In this document: piece after piece, positions 51,843 through 60,789 of the stretch
Position numbering within the stretch: position 1 is the stretch's first letter
How the letters are laid out: each line of letters opens with the position of its first letter
DNA from: Escherichia sp. E4742
Lineage (GTDB): Bacteria > Pseudomonadota > Gammaproteobacteria > Enterobacterales > Enterobacteriaceae
Assembly: GCF_005843885.1 (NCBI RefSeq)
Contig: NZ_CP040443.1
Span: forward strand, 4,526,001 to 4,590,000
Direction: 5' to 3'
Length of the DNA stretch: 64,000 bases
Position numbers and translations under genes: made by a program
The notes under the pieces: generated by a model
Database searches by the model: none
Seen by the model: the letters and a program-made list of their open reading frames with translations, nothing else
Told to the model about the DNA's origin: nothing

Positions 51843-53267
51843 ATGCAACATAAGTTACTGATTAACGGAGAACTGGTTAGCGGCGAAGGGGAAAAACAGC
51901 CTGTCTATAATCCGGCAACGGGGGACGTTTTACTGGAGATTGCCGAGGCATCGGCAGAACAGGTGGATGCTGCTGTGCGCGCGGCAGATGCAGCATTTGC
52001 CGAATGGGGGCAAACCACGCCGAAGGTGCGCGCAGAATGCCTGCTTAAACTGGCTGATGTTATTGAAGAAAATAGTCAGGTTTTTGCCGAACTGGAGTCC
52101 CGTAACTGTGGCAAACCGCTGCATAGTGCGTTCAATGATGAAATTCCAGCGATTGTCGATGTTTTTCGCTTTTTCGCCGGAGCTGCTCGCTGCCTGAATG
52201 GTCTGGCAGCAGGAGAATATCTCGAGGGACATACTTCTATGATCCGCCGCGATCCGCTGGGAGTTGTGGCTTCTATTGCACCCTGGAACTACCCATTGAT
52301 GATGGCAGCATGGAAACTGGCTCCGGCACTGGCGGCGGGGAACTGCGTGGTACTTAAACCATCAGAAATCACGCCGCTGACCGCACTAAAACTTGCAGAG
52401 CTGGCGAAAGATATCTTCCCGCCGGGCGTGATCAACGTACTGTTTGGCCGGGGCCAGACCGTGGGCGATCCGCTGACCGGGCATCAAAAAGTGCGCATGG
52501 TTTCGCTGACGGGGTCTATCGCCACCGGTGAGCACATCATCAGCCATACCGCGCCATCCATTAAGCGCACTCACATGGAGTTAGGCGGCAAAGCGCCTGT
52601 CATTGTTTTTGATGATGCTGATATTGAAGCTGTGGTCGAAGGTGTACGCACGTTTGGTTATTACAACGCTGGACAGGATTGCACCGCAGCTTGTCGAATC
52701 TACGCGCAAAAAGGCATTTACGATGCGCTGGTGGAAAAACTCGGCGCCGCAGTCGCAACCTTGAAATCGGGCGCGCCGGATGACGAATCAACAGAACTGG
52801 GGCCGTTGAGTTCCCAGGCTCATCTCGACCGCGTCAGCAAAGCAGTGGAAGAGGCGAAAGCGACGGGACACATTAAAGTGATCACCGGCGGGGAGAAACG
52901 AAAAGGTAACGGTTATTACTATGCGCCGACGCTGTTGGCAGGCGCGTTGCAAGAAGATGCTATCGTTCAAAGAGAGGTATTTGGTCCAGTGGTGAGCGTG
53001 ACTGTCTTCGATAATGAAGAACAGGTAGTGAACTGGGCAAATGACAGCCAGTATGGTTTAGCCTCTTCAGTGTGGACGAAAGATGTAGGTCGGGCGCATC
53101 GCGTTAGTGCACGTCTGCAATATGGCTGCACGTGGGTCAATACACATTTCATGCTGGTAAGTGAAATGCCGCACGGTGGTCAGAAACTTTCAGGTTACGG
53201 CAAGGATATGTCACTTTATGGGCTGGAGGATTACACCGTTGTCCGCCACGTAATGGTTAAACATTAA
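51843..53267 (+). CDS. patD: Gamma-aminobutyraldehyde dehydrogenase
   Basis: This 474-residue NAD-dependent aldehyde dehydrogenase (YdcW, Prr) oxidises 4-aminobutyraldehyde to GABA in putrescine degradation, after the PatA transaminase. The catalytic Glu is in HMELGGKAP (~247) and the catalytic Cys in NAGQDCTAACRI (~281); VASIAPWNYPLMMAAWKLAPALAAGN (~139-164) forms part of the NAD fold. As last gene of the ydcSTUV operon it links putrescine uptake to use. CAGGAAT precedes the ATG, and a long hairpin follows. Confidence 0.96.
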   Translation: MQHKLLINGELVSGEGEKQPVYNPATGDVLLEIAEASAEQVDAAVRAADAAFAEWGQTTPKVRAECLLKLADVIEENSQVFAELESRNCGKPLHSAFNDEIPAIVDVFRFFAGAARCLNGLAAGEYLEGHTSMIRRDPLGVVASIAPWNYPLMMAAWKLAPALAAGNCVVLKPSEITPLTALKLAELAKDIFPPGVINVLFGRGQTVGDPLTGHQKVRMVSLTGSIATGEHIISHTAPSIKRTHMELGGKAPVIVFDDADIEAVVEGVRTFGYYNAGQDCTAACRIYAQKGIYDALVEKLGAAVATLKSGAPDDESTELGPLSSQAHLDRVSKAVEEAKATGHIKVITGGEKRKGNGYYYAPTLLAGALQEDAIVQREVFGPVVSVTVFDNEEQVVNWANDSQYGLASSVWTKDVGRAHRVSARLQYGCTWVNTHFMLVSEMPHGGQKLSGYGKDMSLYGLEDYTVVRHVMVKH

Positions 53268-53308
53268 GGATAATATTGTAGCCAGTGAGAGTGTGAGAAG
53301 ATCTAACG

Positions 53309-53341
53309 CACTGTCAGAGAGTTGATATCTCTCTGACAGTG
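53309..53341. repeat. 13-bp perfect inverted repeat after patD, possible terminator
   Basis: CACTGTCAGAGAG and CTCTCTGACAGTG flank a TTGATAT loop. No U-run follows, so it may stop transcription only weakly or protect mRNA 3' ends. Confidence 0.7.
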
Positions 53342-53365
53342 TGTACTGCGTGCAATATCGCTACA

Positions 53366-53461
53366 TCAAATAAACCAACCAAATCTCATAGAGATAAGAG
53401 CAAACAATCCAACAGCAGCAAAGAGATTTATAAGCACTACAGTTCTACTGGAAACATTCAT
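53366..53461 (-). CDS. yncL: Small membrane protein YncL (31 residues)
   Basis: ATG 53461 opens a 31-codon frame MNVSSRTVVLINLFAAVGLF... ending GWFI, almost all one transmembrane helix (~9-28). It matches the small protein YncL detected in K-12. A ribosome site AAAGGTGGC is just upstream. It sits on the minus strand opposite the patD-ortT direction. Function unknown; it is stress-related in published work on small proteins. Confidence 0.88.
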   Translation of the reverse strand: MNVSSRTVVLINLFAAVGLFALISMRFGWFI

Positions 53462-53655
53462 ATTTTGCCACCTTTTGTCATAGCCCTTATGTGTATAGTA
53501 CGGGTTAAGTAAATCCGCAATAATACTCATTCTGAAGATGGACAAGGGCAGCTCCCGGGTTATGGAAATATCTCAAATGGGGTGTAAAACTTGATGTACA
53601 TCAAAAAATAACGCATATTTGCGCGCGTTTTATTCCTCTGGCTGGACGCCCGTAC

Positions 53656-53829
53656 ATGTCTCTTTATCAATACCTGCTTGTTTTTTATGCTGTTATGGCA
53701 GCTATCGCGTTTGTTATTACCTGGTTTCTTTCTCACGAGAAGAAGCACATTCGTTTTCTGAGCGCCTTCCTGGTGGCGGTGACCTGGCCGATGAGTTTTC
53801 CAGTGGCGCTGCTGTTTTCGCTGTTTTAA
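53656..53829 (+). CDS. ortT: Orphan toxin OrtT (membrane-damaging)
   Basis: The 57-residue membrane protein (YdcX) has two predicted helices (~5-25 and 36-55, with TWPMSFPVALLFSLF at the end). OrtT disrupts membrane integrity and lowers ATP under stringent-response stress such as trimethoprim; no antitoxin is known. The GhoT-like sequence is conserved here. It has no strong ribosome site, and no antitoxin gene lies beside it in this window either. Confidence 0.92.
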   Translation: MSLYQYLLVFYAVMAAIAFVITWFLSHEKKHIRFLSAFLVAVTWPMSFPVALLFSLF

Positions 53830-53914
53830 ATCTTGAGCACTAGCTTGACGGCACAACGCAGACTTATATCATTTGGGAGAATCGATAATTTTCACAAGTG
53901 GCTAAGGAGAAAGT

Positions 53915-54148
53915 ATGTCGCATCTGGAAGAGGTCATCGCACGCGTGGATGCAGCGATTGATGAGAGCGTCATTGCCCATATGAACGAATTATTAATCGC
54001 CCTGAGCGATGACGCAGAGTTAAGTCGGGAAGAACGTTACACTCAGCAGCAGCGTTTGCGTACAGCAATCGCTCATCACGGGCGTAAGCATAAAGAAGAT
54101 ATGGAAGCTCGCCACGAACAGTTAACCAAAGGCGGCAGTATCCTGTGA
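53915..54148 (+). CDS. ydcY: DUF2526 protein YdcY
   Basis: The 77-residue, acidic and fully helical protein (MSHLEEVIARVDAAIDESVIAHMNELLIALSDDAELSREERYTQQQRLRTAIAHHGRKHKED) belongs to DUF2526. Function unknown. A strong AAGGAGA site precedes the ATG. Its stop is directly beside the stop of convergent ydcZ. Confidence 0.9.
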   Translation: MSHLEEVIARVDAAIDESVIAHMNELLIALSDDAELSREERYTQQQRLRTAIAHHGRKHKEDMEARHEQLTKGGSIL

Positions 54149-54598
54149 TTAAAACGAGCGTCTGGCTACCAACCAGGCGCCAACCACAAGTAAAATTGCG
54201 CCACAAATTGGGCCGATCAACGCCCGTAATGGCACGCCATGGCTACGCAAAATATCCAGCACCAGCCCTCCAATCAACTGACTGGCGACCAATACTGCAA
54301 TGGTCGTTGCCGCGCCAACGTTTTGATATCCGCTGATACTGGCAAAGACAAAAAATGATCCCAGCAAGCCAGGAATCAGTGTCCACCAACGCACGCTGGA
54401 AACCAGTTCGCCAAACCCTGCCATCCCTTGTTTAAACCATAAAATGGAGACGAATAGCACAATCCCCACCAGTGAGTTCAGCAGCATGGCGATGAGAATG
54501 GTTGAGGACGTCTGGGTGATGCGCACCATCAGCGTGTTTTGCACCACCAGGCCAATTCCGGCGGCAATCAAAAAGGCAAGGGTGAGCGACTGATTCAT
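54149..54598 (-). CDS. ydcZ: DMT-family inner-membrane protein YdcZ (DUF606)
   Basis: The 149-residue protein has four to five transmembrane helices (first ~5-25, AFLIAAGIGLVVQNTLMVRI) and the DUF606/EamA-like pattern (PGLLGSFFVFASISGYQNVGAATTIAVLVASQLIGGLVLD). The substrate is unknown. It overlaps mnaT by four bases (ATGA), so the two are translated together. It ends against ydcY. Confidence 0.92.
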   Translation of the reverse strand: MNQSLTLAFLIAAGIGLVVQNTLMVRITQTSSTILIAMLLNSLVGIVLFVSILWFKQGMAGFGELVSSVRWWTLIPGLLGSFFVFASISGYQNVGAATTIAVLVASQLIGGLVLDILRSHGVPLRALIGPICGAILLVVGAWLVARRSF

Positions 54599-55113
54599 CC
54601 AATCGCGTCCGGTTCAGTGCGCTCGTCGAGTTGCAACTGCATAAATGTCAGATCCAGCCAACGACCAAATTTAGTGCCTACCTGCGGCATTTGTGCGGTG
54701 ACGACAAATCCCAGCGACTGGTGGAGATGCAGCGAGGCCTGATTTTGCGATTCGATCCCGGCGACCATTACATGCTTCCCGCAATCCCGCGCTTCATCAA
54801 TCAATCGGCTTAACAATTTACGCCCAAGACCTTTGCCCTGATGATCTGGATGGACATAAACCGAATGTTCCACGGTATGGCGAAAACCATCGAAACTACG
54901 CCAGTCGCCAAACGAGGCATATCCCGTCACTACGCCGTTTTCCTCGCTCACCAGCACCGGATAACCTGCTAAAGTCCGCGCTTCAAACCAGGCAATGCGG
55001 TTATCTGCATCCACTGTTTGGTCATTCCAGATAGCCGCCGTATACAACACGGCGTGGTTATAAATTTCCGCAATAGCAGCACAATCGGCTTTGCAGGCAA
55101 AACGGATGGACAT
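54595..55113 (-). CDS. mnaT: L-amino acid N-acetyltransferase MnaT
   Basis: The 172-residue GNAT enzyme (YncA) acetylates methionine and related amines such as methionine sulfoximine and sulfone, giving resistance to them. The acetyl-CoA motif A is VYVHPDHQGKGLGRKLLSRLIDEA (~86-109), with family starts SIRFACKADCAAIAEIYNHAVLYTAAIW. It heads a two-gene transcript with ydcZ. It is divergent from curA. Confidence 0.94.
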   Translation of the reverse strand: MSIRFACKADCAAIAEIYNHAVLYTAAIWNDQTVDADNRIAWFEARTLAGYPVLVSEENGVVTGYASFGDWRSFDGFRHTVEHSVYVHPDHQGKGLGRKLLSRLIDEARDCGKHVMVAGIESQNQASLHLHQSLGFVVTAQMPQVGTKFGRWLDLTFMQLQLDERTEPDAIG

Positions 55114-55293
55114 GTCTGGCCTCGATTAAATATTGATGATGATGTTATCAATACTATCGAAAACAGCCCGAAGCAACGGATTCCTTGATGAAATTATCGC
55201 GTGTCGCAGAGGGGATGTGACGGCTGCAAACAAAACCAATCCCGTGAGCCTGCTACTATTGATGGATTCATGCCAAAAGCACAGGAGAGCATT

Positions 55294-56331
55294 ATGGGGC
55301 AACAAAAGCAGCGTAACCGCCGTTGGGTTCTGGCCTCGCGTCCGCATGGCGCGCCGGTTCCGGAGAATTTCCGTCTTGAAGAAGATGATGTCGCCACACC
55401 GGGTGAAGGACAGGTGTTATTGCGTACAGTTTATCTGTCACTGGACCCGTATATGCGTGGACGTATGAGTGATGAGCCATCTTATTCACCGCCCGTTGAT
55501 ATTGGCGGGGTGATGGTCGGCGGTACGGTGAGCCGTGTCGTGGAGTCGAATCATCCTGATTACCAGCCTGGCGACTGGGTGCTGGGCTACAGTGGATGGC
55601 AGGACTATGACATATCCAGTGGCGATGAACTGGTGAAACTTGGCGATCATCCGGAAAATCCTTCGTGGTCACTGGGTGTGCTGGGGATGCCAGGCTTTAC
55701 CGCTTATATGGGCCTGCTGGATATCGGTCAGCCCAAAGAGGGCGAAACGTTGGTGGTTGCTGCAGCGACAGGACCAGTGGGTGCGACGGTGGGGCAAATC
55801 GGAAAACTTAAAGGTTGCAGGGTAGTTGGGGTGGCCGGTGGCGCGGAAAAATGCCGTCATGCTACCGAGGTGCTGGGGTTCGATGTTTGCCTTGACCACC
55901 ACGCGGATGATTTTGCCGGGCAGTTGGCGAAAGCGTGTCCGGAAGGGATTGATATCTATTATGAAAACGTTGGCGGGAAGGTGTTTGATGCAGTGCTACC
56001 TTTACTTAATACATCCGCGCGTATTCCCGTCTGCGGCTTAGTGAGTGGCTATAACGCCACAGAACTACCGTCCGGTCCGGATCGCTTACCCCTGTTGATG
56101 GCAACGGTGCTGAAAAAACGCATTCGCTTGCAAGGGTTTATTATTAGTCAAGATTATGGTCACCGCATCCATGAGTTTCAGCAAGAGATGGGGCAGTGGG
56201 TAAAAGAGGGAAAAATTCACTATCGTGAACAAGTTACCAACGGTTTGGAGAACGCCCCACAGACGTTTATTGGCCTGCTGAACGGCAAAAACTTCGGTAA
56301 AGTTGTTATTCGCGTCGCGGGTGATGACTAA
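55294..56331 (+). CDS. curA: NADPH-dependent curcumin reductase
   Basis: The 345-residue medium-chain reductase (YncB) reduces curcumin to tetrahydrocurcumin, as do related leukotriene-B4/quinone reductases. It has the GroES-like N-terminal domain (SLDPYMRGRMSDEP, ~40-53) and the NADPH fold (ETLVVAAATGPVGATVGQIGKLKGCRVVG, ~150-178). I chose ATG 55294 (MGQQKQRNRRW) because CAGGAGAG precedes it; in-frame upstream starts add no family sequence. Confidence 0.94.
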   Translation: MGQQKQRNRRWVLASRPHGAPVPENFRLEEDDVATPGEGQVLLRTVYLSLDPYMRGRMSDEPSYSPPVDIGGVMVGGTVSRVVESNHPDYQPGDWVLGYSGWQDYDISSGDELVKLGDHPENPSWSLGVLGMPGFTAYMGLLDIGQPKEGETLVVAAATGPVGATVGQIGKLKGCRVVGVAGGAEKCRHATEVLGFDVCLDHHADDFAGQLAKACPEGIDIYYENVGGKVFDAVLPLLNTSARIPVCGLVSGYNATELPSGPDRLPLLMATVLKKRIRLQGFIISQDYGHRIHEFQQEMGQWVKEGKIHYREQVTNGLENAPQTFIGLLNGKNFGKVVIRVAGDD

Positions 56332-56529
56332 AGATACGACGGCGGCGTAAAGCCGCCACAAAAATCCAGGCAAAAATCTTATTTCCAGCTTTAATTAACT
56401 AACCACATCACGGTTCGACGGCTAATAACAATAAAGATGAGTGGATAATGATTATTCAGCTTCATACACCAGGTAAACGACTTCTGCTATACCGGCAGAG
56501 TTGGAACGAATACACGTGAAGGAAATAAC

Positions 56530-57195
56530 ATGCCTGGAACGGAAAAAATGCCGCATATCAGTTTGACTATGCAGGTTGAGAACGACCTGAAACATCAGCT
56601 TAGTGTTGGCGCACTGAAACCTGGCGCACGCTTGATCACTAAAAATCTGGCGGAGCAATTAGGCATGAGTATTACACCCGTGCGTGAAGCACTATTACGC
56701 CTGGTTTCGGTTAATGCGCTCTCTGTCGCACCTGCACAAGCATTTACAGTACCGGAAGTAAGGCAAAGTCAATTAGACGAAATCAATCGGATCCGCTACG
56801 AACTGGAATTAATGGCAGTTTCCCAGGCTGTTGAAAACATTTCCTCGCAAGACATAGCGGAACTACAGGAATTGCTCGAGAAATTACAGCAGGCGCAAGA
56901 AAATGGCGATATTGAACAACTCATTAATGCAAACAGACTATTCCGCTTAGCGATTTATCATCGCTCAAATATGCCCATCCTGTGTGAAATGATTGAGCAA
57001 TTATGGGTCAGGATGGGACCTGGTTTACATTATCTTTATGAAGCGATTAATCCAGCTGAATTACGTGGGCGTATAGAAGGCTATCATGTACTATTCGCCG
57101 CGTTAAAAGAAAAAGACAAAGAGGGATGCAGACATTGTCTTGCTGAAATTATGCAAAAAAACGTTGCTATGTTGTGCCAGCAATACAGCCGTTAA
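56530..57195 (+). CDS. mcbR: GntR/FadR-family regulator McbR
   Basis: The 221-residue regulator (YncC) has an N-terminal GntR winged helix (DLKHQLSVGALKPGARLITKNLAEQLGMSITPVREALLRLVSVNALSV, ~20-68) and a helical FadR C-terminal domain. McbR represses mcbA (ybiM), so preventing overproduction of colanic acid and excess biofilm mucoidy in E. coli. The region before it (56332-56529) contains its own promoter. A shared terminator separates it from convergent yncD. Confidence 0.93.
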   Translation: MPGTEKMPHISLTMQVENDLKHQLSVGALKPGARLITKNLAEQLGMSITPVREALLRLVSVNALSVAPAQAFTVPEVRQSQLDEINRIRYELELMAVSQAVENISSQDIAELQELLEKLQQAQENGDIEQLINANRLFRLAIYHRSNMPILCEMIEQLWVRMGPGLHYLYEAINPAELRGRIEGYHVLFAALKEKDKEGCRHCLAEIMQKNVAMLCQQYSR

Positions 57196-57203
57196 ATTAA
57201 AAA

Positions 57204-57224
57204 TGCCCGGCAAATACCGGGCAT
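57204..57224. terminator. Shared mcbR/yncD terminator
   Basis: TGCCCGG and CCGGGCA pair around CAAATA, with an A-run on one side serving as a U-tract for yncD. Confidence 0.75.
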
Positions 57225-57232
57225 CAATGTAG

Positions 57233-59335
57233 TTATTCAAATCGCCATGCGATATTCACGCCGACACCATAATTACGCCCGGGATCTGGTTCGTAATATC
57301 GACCATTTGATTCATTAACAATCACCGATCCGACATATTCTTTATCGAATAAATTATCGACACGGCCAAATAAATCCACAGTTAAGTTGTGGTAACTATA
57401 TTTGTAGCCGGTGAGCAAGCCGACGAGAGTATAAGACGGCGCTTTTGCCGTATTTTCATCATCTGCCATAATATCGCCCATATAACGCGCTTCTGTGCCT
57501 GCATACCAGCCTTCTTCCGGCACATACCCCAAAGACGCAAAGCCCATATTACGGGCGATCCCTGGCATCCGGTTACCGTTACAATCCTGTCCATTACAAA
57601 CATTGCTGCGATAGGTCGCATCAAGCCAGGTCCAGGACGCTTTTACGCGGAAATCTCCTGCGAGACGTTGATCCCACGCCAGTTCAGCGCCCTGACGACG
57701 GGTCTTTCCGGCATTTTTATACGTGGTGCGTCCACCGCTACTGCTATCGACAACAATTTCATCATCGGTGTCGGTCTGGAACAATGCGAGACTAAGCAAT
57801 CCATCACCAATACGCGTTTTACTGCCGATCTCAATTGTATCGTTGGTGGAAGGTTTTAAACCAAAGTTCATACCGCTTTGCCCATCAGCGCGATAAGACA
57901 GTTCATTAATCGTCGGAGTTTCAAAACCACGCCCGGCTGCCAGATAGATATTCCAGGCATCGGTCATTGCATATTTTAACGATCCGGCTGGTAGCCATTT
58001 GTGATAACTGGCATCACCGCTATCATCGCCGTTACCCGGAGTAACGTAATGATCGTTGGAATCAAACCATACGGAGCTGTAGCGCACGCCAGCATCCAGC
58101 GAAAGTTTTTCGCTCAGCTGCCACTGTGTCTGCAAATAGGGATCGACGTTCCACATCAGATTGCGTTCGTCACGGCGTAACTCACCTTTTTGCCCGTATT
58201 CCGGCACGCCGCTATTCAGGCGGAAGTTATTGTAGCCTTTGCGGTTTTCACTCATGTTTTCGTAGTTCAGACCTGTGGTGAACGTGACCGGAACGCCCAG
58301 TTCACCACGGTGTGTCCAGCGACTGTCTATCCCCTGGTAATGGCGTTGCAGAGTAATCACGCCGCCCGCATGCGACGGGTTAAGTTGCGGTGCCATTGGG
58401 ATTGACTGATACTGGGTCGTTTCTCGCTCGCCGGCATACATCATCACACTCATATCATCCCGCGAACTCAGGCTACGCTCATAGCGCAGCCCAGCCTGAG
58501 TTTGCTTGATGGTTTTTCGCGTGTCGTACTGTTCAGCGCGTGGCGCTTGTTGTGGATTTGCCTTCCATTCTGCTTCGGTTAATCCACCAGGATCATCTGC
58601 TTTGATATCCACGCTATTGAAAATCAGGCTTAATTTGCTGGCGTCATCAATGCGTACGCCCAGTTTGGCATTGGCTAAATTTTTCTGTGCACCACTATGG
58701 TCACGATAGCCGTGAGTCGTAAAGCGTGTGGTTGAGACGGTGTAATCGACATCGCCAGGCTGTGTGCCGTCGCCCGTTGCGCCCGTTGCTTTCAGCCCAT
58801 AGCGCCAGCTGCCAAAACTGCCATAGTAACTACTGGCTTCAATGGTTGGCGGCTGTTGCCCGGTTTGAGTAGTGACATTCATCACCCCGCCAGACGCGTT
58901 GCCATACAGGGCAGAGAAGGGGCCACGCAGCACTTCCACATTTTGCACACTGCTTAAATCGATGTTGGATGTTTGCCCTTGTCCGTCGGGCATGGTGGCG
59001 GGAATACCGTCCACATACAGACGAATACCCCGAATTCCGTAAGTGGAGCGGGAACCAAATCCGCGAATCGACAGCTGTAAATCTTGCGCATAGTTCTGCC
59101 GGTTTTGTACCTGCAAACCAGGCACGCTGGTCAGTGATTCAGACAAGTTGATGCGCGGTGTTGCCAGGCGCATCTCCTCGCCATCCACCACGCTCACGGC
59201 TGCTGGGGTATCCAGTTCTGAAACCACCTGCGGCGCGGCACTGACAATCATGGTCTGTTCATCAGCGGCAAAAACAACGGGGGAAAGGACAAGAAGTGCG
59301 GGCAAAACGGTGTGTCGGACGGAAAAGATCTTCAT
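57233..59335 (-). CDS. yncD: TonB-dependent outer-membrane receptor YncD (PQQ uptake)
   Basis: The 700-residue receptor, now called PqqU, takes up pyrroloquinoline quinone and is also a phage receptor. It has a signal peptide (MKIFSVRHTVLPALLVLSPVVFA), a TonB box (EQTMIVSA, ~25-33), plug domain (VSVVDGEEMRLATPRINLSESLTSVPGLQVQNRQNYAQDLQLSIRGFGSR, ~49-98), a 22-strand barrel and a C-terminal YGVGVNIAWRFE. It ends one residue after Phe. It is divergent from yncE, with a Fur-like box between. Confidence 0.94.
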   Translation of the reverse strand: MKIFSVRHTVLPALLVLSPVVFAADEQTMIVSAAPQVVSELDTPAAVSVVDGEEMRLATPRINLSESLTSVPGLQVQNRQNYAQDLQLSIRGFGSRSTYGIRGIRLYVDGIPATMPDGQGQTSNIDLSSVQNVEVLRGPFSALYGNASGGVMNVTTQTGQQPPTIEASSYYGSFGSWRYGLKATGATGDGTQPGDVDYTVSTTRFTTHGYRDHSGAQKNLANAKLGVRIDDASKLSLIFNSVDIKADDPGGLTEAEWKANPQQAPRAEQYDTRKTIKQTQAGLRYERSLSSRDDMSVMMYAGERETTQYQSIPMAPQLNPSHAGGVITLQRHYQGIDSRWTHRGELGVPVTFTTGLNYENMSENRKGYNNFRLNSGVPEYGQKGELRRDERNLMWNVDPYLQTQWQLSEKLSLDAGVRYSSVWFDSNDHYVTPGNGDDSGDASYHKWLPAGSLKYAMTDAWNIYLAAGRGFETPTINELSYRADGQSGMNFGLKPSTNDTIEIGSKTRIGDGLLSLALFQTDTDDEIVVDSSSGGRTTYKNAGKTRRQGAELAWDQRLAGDFRVKASWTWLDATYRSNVCNGQDCNGNRMPGIARNMGFASLGYVPEEGWYAGTEARYMGDIMADDENTAKAPSYTLVGLLTGYKYSYHNLTVDLFGRVDNLFDKEYVGSVIVNESNGRYYEPDPGRNYGVGVNIAWRFE

Positions 59336-59473
59336 GAAAAAAGCCAGGTTAAGAATGGGAATACGCCGTCATGGTAATAAAATTGTAAATTTATGGAAAA
59401 CGAAACGGCACGACACGTTAAGTAATTGAGAGAATTGTAGTCGTAACGGCAAGAAACACTCCACATTTGAGGA

Positions 59474-59492
59474 AATAATGATTACCATTCCC
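59474..59492 (+). promoter_or_regulatory. Fur-box-like site between yncD and yncE
   Basis: AATAATGATTACCATTCCC matches the 19-base Fur consensus (GATAATGATAATCATTATC) at 14 positions. It lies about 85 bases from the yncE start; yncE is known to be iron-regulated. Confidence 0.5.
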
Positions 59493-59576
59493 ATTTATAA
59501 CAAGAGTGTAACGATGATTACGCTCAGCGAAGCATTGTGAAGCAGCAAAAATATCGGTTCATCAAAGGGAGTCGTC

Positions 59577-60638
59577 ATGCATTTACGTCATCTGTTTTCA
59601 TCGCGCCTGCGTGGTTCATTACTGTTAGGTTCATTGCTCGTTGCTTCATCATTCAGTACGCAGGCCGCAGAAGAAATGCTGCGTAAAGCGGTAGGTAAAG
59701 GTGCCTACGAAATGGCTTATAGCCAGCAGGAGAACGCGCTGTGGCTTGCTACTTCGCAAAGCCGCAAACTGGATAAAGGCGGCGTGGTTTATCGTCTCGA
59801 TCCGGTCACTCTGGAAGTGACTCTGGCGATTCATAACGATCTCAAGCCGTTTGGCGCCACCATTAACAACGCTACTCAAACGTTGTGGTTTGGTAACACC
59901 GTAAACAGCGCAGTCACGGCGATAGATGCCAAAACGGGCGAAGTGAAAGGGCGTCTGGTGCTGGATGATCGTAAGCGCACGGAAGAGGTGCGCCCGCTGC
60001 AACCGCGTGAACTGGTAGCTGACGATGCCACGAACACGGTTTACATCAGTGGTATTGGCAAAGAGAGCGTGATTTGGGTCGTTGATGGCGAGAATATCAA
60101 ACTGAAAACCGCCATCCAGAACACCGGTAAAATGAGCACTGGTTTAGCGCTGGATAGTAAAGGCAAACGTCTTTACACCACTAACGCTGACGGTGAATTG
60201 ATTACCATCGATACCGCAGACAATAAAATCCTCAGCCGTAAAAAGCTGCTGGATGACGGCAAAGAGCACTTCTTTATCAACATCAGCCTCGATACCGCCA
60301 ATCAGCGTGCATTTATCACCGACTCTAAAGCGGCAGAAGTGTTAGTGGTCGATACCCGTAATGGCAATATTCTGGCGAAGGTAGCGGCACCGGAATCACT
60401 GGCTGTGCTGTTTAACCCGGCGCGTAATGAAGCCTACGTGACGCATCGTCAGGCGGGTAAAGTTAGTGTGATTGATGCGAAAAGCTATAAGGTGGTGAAA
60501 ACGTTCGATACGCCGACTCATCCGAATAGCCTGGCGTTGTCTGCCGATGGCAAAACGCTGTATGTCAGTGTTAAACAAAAATCCACTAAACAGCAGGAAG
60601 CTACCCAGCCGGACGATGTGATTCGTATTGCGCTGTAA
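59577..60638 (+). CDS. yncE: Periplasmic seven-bladed beta-propeller YncE
   Basis: The 353-residue secreted protein has a signal peptide (MHLRHLFSSRLRGSLLLGSLLVASSFSTQA) and YVTN-type propeller repeats (GKRLYTTNADGELITIDTADNKIL, NQRAFITDSKAAEVLVVDTRNGNIL, RNEAYVTHRQAGKVSVIDAKSYKVV). The K-12 protein is iron-regulated and binds single-stranded DNA in vitro; the native role is unclear. AAAGGGAG precedes the ATG. Two REP elements follow. Confidence 0.94.
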   Translation: MHLRHLFSSRLRGSLLLGSLLVASSFSTQAAEEMLRKAVGKGAYEMAYSQQENALWLATSQSRKLDKGGVVYRLDPVTLEVTLAIHNDLKPFGATINNATQTLWFGNTVNSAVTAIDAKTGEVKGRLVLDDRKRTEEVRPLQPRELVADDATNTVYISGIGKESVIWVVDGENIKLKTAIQNTGKMSTGLALDSKGKRLYTTNADGELITIDTADNKILSRKKLLDDGKEHFFINISLDTANQRAFITDSKAAEVLVVDTRNGNILAKVAAPESLAVLFNPARNEAYVTHRQAGKVSVIDAKSYKVVKTFDTPTHPNSLALSADGKTLYVSVKQKSTKQQEATQPDDVIRIAL

Positions 60639-60667
60639 TCGACACAGGGGAGTTTGTCTTTCGTAGA

Positions 60668-60767
60668 CCGGATAAGGCGCTAGCGCCGCATCCGGCCTGC
60701 AACGTGCATAATTATTTTATTTATTTAGAGTTTGTTGGCCGGACGAGGCATTTACGCCGCATCCGGC
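60668..60767. repeat. Pair of REP elements (BIME) between yncE and ansP
   Basis: REP palindromes at 60668-60695 and 60738-60767 (GCCGGACGAGGC...GCCGCATCCGGC) lie 42 bases apart at the 3' ends of convergent yncE and ansP. Confidence 0.85.
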
Positions 60768-60789
60768 TTTAAACCGGGCAATTTTGCAA

